Of a stretch of DNA of 64,000 bases, positions 49,435-59,655 are shown piece by piece. The DNA is taken from contig NW_002060952.1 of NCBI RefSeq assembly GCF_000150275.1, forward strand, positions 766,482 through 830,481, given 5' to 3'. Position 1 is the stretch's first letter; every line of letters begins with the position of its first letter. The stretch comes from Trichoplax adhaerens. Taxonomy: Eukaryota; Placozoa; Uniplacotomia; Trichoplacea; Trichoplacidae. Under the pieces are notes generated by a model that worked only from the letters and a program-made list of their open reading frames with translations, did no database searches and had not been told where the DNA came from. The position numbers were made by a program, and so were the translations under genes.

Positions 49435-50138
49435 TACTACTGTTCGATGACTCTGATTATGGGTTCATTTCAATAGGTCAGTATAAGATTCTTACAGTAC
49501 TTTTTACCTCCAGATTTCTTCATGTAAAACGAATAGCTTTAAGGTAGTTATTTCTGCAGAGTACTGATTTTTAAAATAGTATTCATTATATCGCTAAAGG
49601 TGGCCACTGGACCTTTCAATTTTGATTTGATGTAATATTCTGATGGAAATTGAATAAACATAAAATCTTTATAGAGTTTTCTACACAGCCATTTTGATTG
49701 TTACATTTTCTTCTAACGGTTGTTATCGACAGAGCAAGCTTTGCTTGCATGCGCAAGCGATCCTTAGACACATTATAATAATTGGTATAGAATTGATCAC
49801 AGTACTAAGGACATTGTACCGCACTGTACAGTACAGTACTGTAGATATCTTACAGTACCTGCAAACCTTAACTTGGTACTGTACAGTATGTCGATCGCCG
49901 TACATTAGTTATCATAATGTACTTTGGACCATCAACTAATCTTAATATAGCATTTCATAGCATTTCATCCGTTAATGCATTATTGAAAAGTAGCATTTTA
50001 TAAGCATAGCTGTGAATATAGTAGTGCCTGGCTATTACCGGGATGTATATAATGTCGAATGGTAATGCTATCTGTTAATTATTAACAAATGGCTACATTA
50101 TCGTAAACCGTCAGCAAAGCGACACGAGTTTGTACTAG
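49435..50138 (+). repeat. Dispersed ~700-bp element, copy B (inverted relative to copy A)
   Basis: Reverse-complement match to 32031-32700 over the whole length. Copy B is about 30 bp longer. The main differences are extra TACTGTACAGTA-type sequence at about 49824-49843 and an exact 10-base palindromic insert at about 49878-49887, plus a small tandem duplication of a TAGCATTTCA unit near 49949-49970. The open frames within it (49317-49547, 49694-49939) are not conserved as reading frames between copies. Confidence 0.85.
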
Positions 50139-50744
50139 TTAATTAATTAATTGTTTGCAGTATCATCAAGTTTCATACAGTACTGTACCCAGTGTATCGT
50201 AGATCAAGTTCCATTTTGTCGTTCAGGGTCGGATCAGTTTTTTGGAAAAGAAGCATTTTTGAGTCCGATTTCCGAGTGAGAAATAGCATTTATTACGGAC
50301 CCTTAGTGTAGAGTTGATGTCAGATTAAAAGACTGTAATTGTACGTTAGTTTTACAGTAGTCAGAATTGTTCATTTTAAATATCAGAAAAGAAAATACAG
50401 TCCGATCTTGTCCGTCTGAAAACGAAATAAACCACAGAGTTATAGTACAGTGTACTGTACTGTAGGCTCCTTGATTGTGACTGTACACTGTACAATGTAC
50501 AGTACACGCAGTATCATACCAAAACATCACTACGTCATCTGGCGTCAGAGACGCCAGCAAAGCGTAAATTAGACTAGTACACAGTATAGCCAGACTGCTA
50601 CTCATCATACACTATATTACGTATACGACCCTGACGAGTCGACTCAACACAGTGTTATTTTGCGCTATTTCAGCTTACTACGCTAAGCGTCTTGAAGGTC
50701 TCCGATCTTGGCCAATGCGAAAGGATTGGCTGGGACATTAAATT
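50139..50744. promoter_or_regulatory. 5' flank of BRAP with palindromic repeats
   Basis: Non-coding DNA between the dispersed element and the BRAP start codon. It contains GTAC palindromes near 50176-50190 and a cluster at 50443-50507. The BRAP promoter presumably lies in the last few hundred bases, but no core motif is clear. Promoter role inferred from position only. Confidence 0.4.
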
Positions 50745-53700
50745 ATGATTTCATTAATTTGCCTTCGATTTGAATTAGAAGACGGCCACTTAATTCCTTC
50801 AGATTTATCGTATACAGGTTATAGATCTTAATTCTGCTAATAAATCAATGTTACAATAGTTTTTTGGACTGTGTATTGAGGAGAGAATCAATCATAGCTT
50901 AATGTTGTTATCCTTCGGCGATGAAATTGCCTATTGGGTTAGCGCTTTTGGTGATAGATAGGCACAAACTCCATTTGTAAAATTTCATCAGATAGACCAA
51001 AATTTTGAACTTGATAGTTGCTTTAGTTGAACAATACTACTGTAGGCTTGATAAGGTTATTAGGTCATATCATTCATTCAATGTACGATGCTGTATGTAA
51101 GTGAAGGTATATGGATTATATTACGGATTAGGTCCTACGCGGATATTACAAGAAAGTTGCAGTAGAAATCATAACGCGAGCAATAACGACAGCAGAGATC
51201 GTAGTCTATCAGCTCGTGAAAAAAGCAAACATTTAGCCGCAGAGATTATGAACAAGCCGGACAATGCATCTGCTGATGCTCGAAATATACAAAAAAATAA
51301 GAGAAGTATGGCTGTCCATCTTGGTAAACGAGAAGCAAGACAATTACAAATTGAAACCATTACAAGCAAAGATCATGCTGGAGGTAGAGGCGTTAACTTT
51401 AGAAATTCTTTATTTTATTTCGCCTAAATTGTATCGTCCCAAACTTTTAAATAGTCATTGCTAATGCAATAGAATCTGCAATACCATAGCGGTAGTCAAG
51501 GGTATTATCTACGACGGCTATAGCTATAAAGTACTGTAAACAAGTAAAGGCGGACTGGAAAGCCAAGTTATGCTTGAAATCGCAATGATAGACTAATACA
51601 GTCACTCACTATACGAGTAATATCTTTAGCGGCTTTTGAGTTAAACCTGGTAGCATTGTCCTACTACTCTATACGTAAATTGTTTGGCAGTCGAAGATCG
51701 TTCAAGTGCTCTAGAAACATTTGAGAAGCCATTCTAAAGACGTAGATTGGAACTACTTAATCAGATCTCGTAGTTAAAAAGTCTCAACTGATACATACCT
51801 CGCTGATCTCCAACTGTAAATTTACATTCTCGCTATTGTTTACATCTACCACATTGCAGTTGGATTAATTGAAAGTTCGCTGCAAAAACACTAAAACTTT
51901 AAGCGTTATGTGGTATTTTAGCACTTAATTTACTATTATTATTACCCTTTACGTGGTCCTTCAGTGGCTACGACTAGTACAAAGGTTACCAATGCAAATG
52001 ATGCAGCTGGGCTAAATTCAGATTTACCTTTCTTATCTGGCAATCCAAATGTTGAGGTAACGGAAGGTATCATCCATCTATTCAAAGAGAAGTAAGTCTC
52101 TATCGAATAAGAATTAGGCTTGTACTTGTGTAAATTTGAAATATATTGGTATTATCCTTGCCATTAACTATAGCTGCTCTTTTATTCCCATCAATTAGTC
52201 AGATGACTTCTTTAGAAGAGAATGTCTTACGAAGTGAAATGTTATGTATGCTTGCAGTACCAGCTACAATGTCGTGCAATGATTTGATACAATTTGCAGC
52301 TCCGTATAGGTTTGTGTCTTAAATTGCTGTAAAATCATTATTTCCGAAACTTGTAAGATCGCACTGCTTCATTGACGTGCAAAAGTATGGCTTTGTGTGT
52401 ATGGTACTACTTTATGGATATTCAACATCAATTTATTTTGGTGTCAACTGCACAACTAGCTTACATTAAATTCTAACCTGGATCATTTTCATTGAATTAA
52501 AAACTTAGTCCAAATATCGAACATATCAAAATTATTAGAGACTCTACCCCAAACGAATATATGGTGTTGATAAAATTTAAAGATCAGGTTACAAGTTTCA
52601 TTTGATAGCTTTTTACTGTAATATTTGACAGTTAGCTAACATGAAAAATTATTGGTATCATGTTGTAGACTTGTTCTGATGAATTTTTTAAGCTTTATAA
52701 TGGACGTACCTATCATTCTTTAGAAGATAAGGTATATAAGCCTATGCGAGGCGTAATACTATGTATCATGGATTAGGAGATTGTTTATGGAATAAATACG
52801 CATAGCTACATATTGAATTTAGTAATGTTTGATTATGTTGTGTACACTAAAATTAATACTTCATTCAATAGATTTGTCATCTGGTATACGTATCGTTGGT
52901 GGAAACTATGACTTCTACAGAGGTGTTGTGATTGCAAAGTTCTATATCAACATTGGTATCTTGTAAGGATTATGCTATTATGCTAATAATTTGATTGGTT
53001 GTAATCGTAATAGGGTGCTAGCTTTCCAATACCTGGATTAACAGAGCTACCAAATTGTCCTGTTTGTCTGGAGAGAATGGTGCTCATAAAATTTTACAGT
53101 TAATCAGTATTTCATCTGTATTCTCTCGGTTAACTTACACTTTCGGATTCGAAATATGCCAGGATGAATCTGTGGAAGGCATTCTGACCATCTTGTGCAA
53201 TCATACCTTTCACATCAACTGCCTCACACAGTGGGGTGACTCCAGGTTAGTCATGTGCATGCAGACTTGGAAATTTAAAAAGTGATTATCTTGACATTGA
53301 TGTAAAATAAAATTTGTATTATATTGTTGCAGCTGTCCTGTATGTCGCTATTGCCAATCACCTGAAGTTGAAACTGAGAGTATTTGTTTTGAATGTGATG
53401 ACCAAAACGTTAGTCTAAAGTAATTTTAAACGTAGTGTATTATCCAGTACGCCTAAGGTGCAATTTAATTTTTCTTAACTGTTTCTGAAAGTGTCAAGAA
53501 AATTCAACGTAGTGGTTTGTTTTACGTTTATACAACTAATGGTAATTATATAATTTGCGTTCATAGGACTTATGGATATGCATGATATGTGGTAATATTG
53601 GTTGTGGGCGATACTCTGCAGGCCATGCTTATAGGTAATATGGCATTAGCTATCAGAGTGGATTAAACTAAAGTAGTTTCTTTACTTAAATTTCACTATG

Positions 53701-55209
53701 GCCTGTAAGACGACTGCAATTACATCGTAGTGATGGAATCGATCCAAAATTAATCGCACTCATTTCTATTTTCAGCCATTTTCAGTCAACTGAGCATGCT
53801 TATGCTATGAAATTAGATAACAATAGAGTTTGGGACTACACCGGTGATAATTATGTTCACAGACTGGTCCAAAATAAAAGTGATGGCAAGCCAGTTGCTA
53901 TTTCTAATAATGATGTGTTTGTATGTTGGATACATTACTACCCATAAATGAACTGCTTAATGGAATTACCGTAATAATTTGCGGGCTTTAAATTACAATC
54001 TGATGCATTAATAAGATATGATGCCTTTATTGATTTACTACTGTATTAGGCCGATGATGAAGATAAAAGAGATTCTTTGGCATTAGAGGTAAATAGTGCT
54101 GCTGTAGTAGTGTCGATACATTTACCTTTGCAAACCTTTAACCTTCGTATTGGCTGCTTCTTTTGGTAGTTTACGTACTTACTTACGCAGCAATTAGAAT
54201 CTCAGCGTCGATACTATGAGTCTAAGATTTTATCTCTAGAAGGAGAAACGGCTAAAAAGGTATTAAAATCCTATAGTTCTCGCAGGATTACTTTGCATTT
54301 TTATTTCTTGTAAACTAATAACAACGCTAGCTGATGTTTATTTCATATCATATCATTTCACTTAGTTAAGTCTTCGTGAAGAGGAGGTGCAACTGCTGAA
54401 GAAATCTATGTCTGTTTTGCAGCAAGAGCACACTAGTACTGTTCAACAGCGTCAGAATCTAGAAAATAAATCACTTTCGGTAAATTCTGTTACAGTAAAT
54501 AAGAGAATATTACTGTAATAGTACTTTGCATATTTCGTAACTACGTGTAATACCTATGATGTTATTCAGATAGGAAACAAATTAAAGAAACTTGCCAAAG
54601 AACTGGATGAAGAGAAGGAGGTTTGTACTACTAACAATTTACGCTACTTTAGTCTTTAGTCATATCTATGAAGGCACCCACGCAAGAAGTTTACTTTCCA
54701 CATCTTAGATGAATAAATGTATGCGGGATAATCAAGCACAGTTAATGGAACGCTTGCAGTCTAGCGATGAGAACTGGAAAAAAAAAGAAAAAGAGCATCT
54801 TCAGGTCTCGTATTTCTAAAAAATTTGATTTTAATATATGTATATATATATCTAATAAAAATTTTAATGATACCGCGAAGCGTTGACTAGTAAGTGAAAT
54901 TAGTCCCTGTGTTTTATTAGAAAATAAACGATTTGCAAGATCAGTTACGGGATGTAATGTTCTATCTTGATGCGCAGAAGAAGGTATCGCAATCACCAGC
55001 AGAAGCGCAGAAAGTATGTTTATAACCCGCAATGTCGTCACTATTTCATTTGCAACTTTTGAACTGAGCCTCATAGCAAAAATTAAAAAAATTTAATTCC
55101 CTTATAGGATATTCAGGATGGAAATATAAGTGTAGGTGCTGCTGGGTGCTCCGCGACTTCAGCTAGCAACCCTAGCCATGCCCGAAAGTCACGAAAAAAG
55201 AGGAAATGA
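50745..55209 (+). CDS. BRAP: BRAP (BRCA1-associated protein, RING/UBP-finger E3 ligase)
   Basis: Cytoplasmic E3 ligase and scaffold that restrains Ras-MAPK signalling (family knowledge). Nineteen exons, all GT-AG and in phase: 50745-50817, 51132-51383, 51965-52091, 52199-52309, 52509-52587, 52669-52731, 52872-52922, 53014-53079, 53163-53245, 53333-53408, 53567-53634, 53776-53920, 54050-54088, 54170-54259, 54366-54479, 54570-54620, 54709-54804, 54921-55013, 55108-55209. The product is 592 residues, the same as human. Domains in order: BRAP2 RNA-recognition-like fold (about 120-250, with KIIRDSTPN), RING-H2 at 267-306 (CPVC...CNHTFH...CPVC), UBP zinc finger at about 307-385 (WICMICGNIGCGRY), a coiled coil (about 400-545) and a basic tail ending RKSRKKRK. 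Exon 2 carries the poorly conserved N-terminal region. Confidence 0.97.
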
Positions 55210-56561
55210 TGTTACTATTTCGATGTAAAGAATTCCATCTAAATTTTATTTCAGCTATTGATTACGAATTCTTGTGTCCTATTCATTAATATGAAAAATT
55301 AGCAAAGAAATCAATGATTTTGTACATAACTTGACTTTAATTCTTGTTTATTCTACTGTATATTTGAGGCCATCCATTACTTATGTTAGAATATTTCCAT
55401 GATAAATTTTGCTGTGTGTTGACAAATTTGTTATTCAATGCATCGTAACATTCGTTATATTTTGATACAACTATGGAAATGGCTTATAATAGAAGAATTT
55501 ATAAATAGCAGTAGATTATCGAGCTGCATTGCAAACAGTAATTTATTTAACTTCGGCTTTGATTAATCCATTACGCAATATAATATCATGTAAAGTGAGC
55601 CAGTTGATGTTGTTTTTTGTAGACGACATCGATGAGTATCTATTAGATCAATTAATAACTTCAGTGTCTATGACTATAGTATAATGTACAGTATATACAA
55701 GCATAAGCCCATGCAAGCTACTGAGTTCACTAACTAATTAAACGAGACTATGCAGTAACGTAGATATCATTTCCTAACTGCAAATACGCCATTAATTAAT
55801 TTATATATTTATTTAAGAATTTCAACAGACGTAACATCAATTAAAGGAAGATCTTTAATAATCGTTTATAAGTTGTCAGTGAATTCGTGCTGGTTATTGT
55901 AAATTTGCAATCCTGATACTTTGGGGCTAAATTCAAAATTATTATAACATCTTAAGTTCAAGATTCAGTGCGTATTACTTAAGGACTTCAATTTAGATGG
56001 GGAAAATATTTATTAAGAATCTACCAGATTTTTATCAGTCGGTAGGATAAGGATACTTTATTGTGCAAATGTTAATACATACAGCTCCAACTTACAAGAA
56101 AGCGAAATTACGTTTTACCACCTGTCTTAGAGATTGCTATCGAAAGTTAGTATATCTGATCTAAAAGGTGAAAATAATCCATACATTTGCTGTCATTGCG
56201 GTACTATCATGGCTATAATTTGTAGACGTATTGATTCATTAGGTTTTGGATATTTTGAGTGAAAACTCATTTCTTTCAAGAATAAAACAAAAATTGCAAG
56301 CGGAAGAACTTATTACCTCCTTTTGCAGTTGAAGTAAGCTACCGAAGTATATAACTTTTCGGTAAAAATGCAACAGTCATCTCGATCAAAGAAGCAAGAT
56401 GTTTGCTTGGTTTCAATTGCCTTATACAGTTGTTTCTATATCAATTTTTTTGGTTAATAATTAATCCTAGTGGATAAGTGATAGATCAATCACTAGAGCA
56501 TTATGCTGTATGTTGTTACACGCGTAGAAGAGGCCATGAAATGCTTTAATGATAAAGATGT
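55210..56561. other. Intergenic stretch between convergent genes, no gene seen
   Basis: Separates the BRAP stop from the TMEM256 stop. No exon or repeat array recognised; it should contain both 3' UTRs. Confidence 0.5.
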
Positions 56562-57625
56562 TCAAAGAGCCATGACAGCCCAACCGATGATCATCATGGT
56601 ACCACCAAAAGGCGCCAATCGACCATAAGATCTTTTTTCAGCCAAAGCGGCGATATAACAACTGCCACTAAATACTACCATACCAGCCAGTAGCAAACTT
56701 CCAGCCATATCAGCACGGTTTACATTAGCTCGAGAAAGTGCAAGCAGAGCGATTGAATGAAACATATGATATCGATTACCATTAGACCATATTTCCTTGT
56801 ATTCCTGCTTACATTTCAACCCTTAAATAAAATCATCGGATAAGTACTACGTCTATTTTAAAAGGTCGGTCTCAATTTACTGGCATATAAGCAGATAAAC
56901 TCATTTACGAGTCACTTTTTTAATATTTTTAGTAATCATATTACAGTATAGTAATCGTTATGTCAAGATACGCATAGTAGTACTTGTACCCATGACAAGT
57001 GATTTAGCAAATCATTTTTTATTTTTAATGAGGATTAAACCAAAAGTGTACAGTACATAGTCTAATTTAAAAAAATTAATTTAGCGATATGTTTCATGTT
57101 CAATGTTGGATACAAAATTTTAGATCAATATGGAGAATAAAGTTGAAGTATTTCTATATTTCTTATTCTTGATATTTAACTCATGAGTTTGCTATGATAG
57201 ATTAGGTAGATTAATGATTTTGTAGTGCTTGGCTTTTACAACCCCTTCGGTTTGTAATCGTCTAACTCAACATTGAAGCTATTCAAATTGAGCAAATTTC
57301 TAACGTGACACAAGATTAATTAGCTGAAACTACTACAGATCTGTTGGATGTTATTGCAGTTGCTATTTGTTGATGTGCAATTCTAAACCTAATACTACAG
57401 TTGAAATGCAGTGATGTCTAGGACAGCACAACACATCGCTGAATATTCAACTCTTCAATCATTCACTTTGATTATTCTTAATACGATATCCCGACATAAT
57501 ATTCACTAGACTAGTTTCACCCTACATGGCAATAATACTGTACCGTGTGCACCATAAGCTCCTAACGCGACAGCTAGAGCTCCGGAAATTCCAGCAATTT
57601 TGGAAAAGGCACTTTGATTGATCAT
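56562..57625 (-). CDS. TMEM256: TMEM256 (UPF0382/DUF423 family membrane protein)
   Basis: Small multi-pass membrane protein of unknown biochemical role. Two minus-strand exons: 57625-57539 (29 codons, MINQSAF...GAYGAHGT, with the family signature YGAHG) and 56804-56562 (EYKEIW...MFHSIALLALS...LAPFGGT...GWAVMAL, stop at 56562). The donor is GTATTA; the acceptor could be at 56804 or 56807, both in frame. The total is 109-110 residues against 113 in human. The conserved RYHMFHSIALL, GS...L and APFGGTMMIIGW blocks are clear. The segment between YGAHG and the His-rich helix is shorter than in vertebrates, so a missed micro-exon in the ~730-bp intron is possible. Confidence 0.87.
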
Positions 57626-57770
57626 GATCCTTTATTCAGATCGATTGCAATCTTTCCTTGAATACTCCTTTGCACCTTTTTGGGGGGCAATATAAGTTAG
57701 TCAACGAAGGCAGAGATTACCAGGTGCCTTATTTGGATTGATTGGGCTGTTATTCAAGACAGGGCTAAAC

Positions 57771-57950
57771 CAGTACTGTACAGTGTACAGTACTGTATAG
57801 TAGCGTAGCCGGCTTAAGGTCTCTCGTATGATAATACAGTATACTGTAATGCATACTGTACACTGTACACTGTACTGTACAGTACTGTACTATACTGTAC
57901 AGTACACTATACTGTACAGTATGTACTATACACTGTACAGTACTGTACTT
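57771..57950. repeat. Dense cluster of GTAC-centred palindromes
   Basis: About 180 bp built largely from overlapping ACTGTACAGT, TACAGTACTG, GTACACTGTAC and TATACTGTA units, self-complementary on many scales. One strand could fold into long hairpins. It lies in the 5' flank of TMEM256, immediately before the 122-bp tandem array. Confidence 0.9.
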
Positions 57951-57977
57951 ATTGGCCAGGGATCTGCACCATTCGGA

Positions 57978-58517
57978 AAGGTCAATCCGAAATCAAAATA
58001 GCCATTGGACTTTGGTAGTCTATGCAATTGGGTATCGGCATAATTATGAAGCACATTTCTACAGATGATGTGATAGTTTAGGCTATCCGAAATCAGAATA
58101 GGCATTGGAGTTTAGTAGTCTATGCATCGGAGTTTAGTAGTCCATGAAATCGGGTATCGACATAATTATGAAGCACATTTCTACAGATGATGTGATAGTT
58201 TAGGTTATCCGAAATCAGAATAGGCATTGGAGTTAAGTTGTCTATGCATTGGAGTTTCGTAATCTATGCAATTGGATATCAGCATAATTATGAAGCACAT
58301 TTCTACAGATGATGTGATAGTTTAGGTTATCTAAAATCAGAATAGGCATTGGAGTTTAGTAGTCTATGTATTGGAGTTTCGTAATCTATGCAATTGGGTA
58401 TCGGCATAATTATGAAGCACATTTCTACAGATGATGTGATAGTTTAGGTTATCCGAAATCAGAATAGGCATTGGAGTTTAGTAGTCTATGCAATTGGGTA
58501 TCGGCATAATTATGAAA
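57978..58517. repeat. Tandem array, ~122-bp unit, about 4.5 copies
   Basis: The block GAAGCACATTTCTACAGATG recurs near 58047, 58168, 58290 and 58411 (spacing 121-122 bp). Units contain CCGAAATCAGAATAGGCATTGG and an internal sub-repeat (ATTGGAGTTTAGTAGTCTATG and variants) present once or twice per unit. The copies are very similar, so the array is young compared with the one in GLTP intron 1. It has no coding content. Confidence 0.92.
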
Positions 58518-59655
58518 TCAAATCAAATCAGCACTTGCTGACTATTTAGTTAATATCGCACACATTAACTTGAAAGATGAGTAAATAAAGGCCTGTTTAC
58601 TGCTCAATTAATATGCGTTACAAGGTATCTTCAAAATAATAAAACAAGAACTACAGTTTCTTGTAAATTATTACATAAATAAGGTAGTTCGCCTTACAAC
58701 GACCAAATTGTAATCTTAAGCTAATTTGGTGCTGCATTTTCATATAATACACTGCAAAACTTACAAGGTGAATAAATCACGGGCACTATTAGTATTCAGT
58801 TGGATGATTACTCGGTTCTATTCAACTTAAATTTCATCACAGTTTATATTCTGATCTGCCATAACTATCGACTCTGCCTTACACAATCTCATCTTCCAGT
58901 AAAGCATGTCTATTTTTTCCAACAAATATTTTACACGCCTGCAGTAATTGGCTATGTAACCTGCTTTCGATATTGCATTTCCTTCCCTTATCAGACGGCC
59001 AATTTAATCAATCAGTACAATAAGCGCAATTTTTCATACTATACTTTATTACTCTCCGATGAAAGTTTACTGTATATCTCACGTCGTCACTGGGTATTTT
59101 TACGATATACTACGTTACAGTTATCAAAAATGAAAAACGTCAAAGCGATTGCATTAGTCAAAATGAAATGCTATAACAACATTGAATCTAAAACTTAACA
59201 TCAAACATTTACTACTTATTTCATTAAATAATTATTATCATATGCGTAGTCATAAAATCAAAATTTTCGAAATACAGACATCGTCTCTATTCATGCTATT
59301 TAATCTATTTTTAATTCATAATATCGTACGCATCTTTAGTTCATATTAATTAACTATTATAAATAACACCAGAATAGAAGATTAAAATGAAAGGCAACTC
59401 AGATATTATACTTAATAAGACTGATATTCCCTTTGCAGTACCGTTGCTTACTATCAGTTGTACTAAATTTGCTACTGTTGTATCATAAGCTAAGATCATA
59501 GAGTAAAATCAGCACTTATGTGTATTCATGTCTTCGTTGTAAAATTAGGTGCGTGCGAAGGCAAATACCCTCAGTTCCGAATTATATTATGGTTACGTTG
59601 CACAACTTCAGGATTAATGAGATTACAAATAATTTGTGGAAGGCTTCGATTGAAA
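58518..59655. other. Intergenic stretch with one long unassigned plus-strand frame
   Basis: Between the tandem array and the ALAD stop. The plus strand is open from 58800 to 59198 (132 codons), long for this composition, with two hydrophobic segments and a basic C-terminal part, but the frame begins at TTG and has no ATG near its start. I found no splice-linked exon and do not recognise the sequence. The plus-strand frame at 59518-59748 is a shadow of the last ALAD exon. Confidence 0.45.

Noticed and set aside
51169-51464. Additional open frames around 51.2-51.5 kb
   Set aside because: They are other-frame shadows of BRAP exon 2 (51132-51383).
54742-55074. 110-codon minus-strand frame
   Set aside because: Antisense to BRAP exons 17 and 18; no recognisable features of its own.
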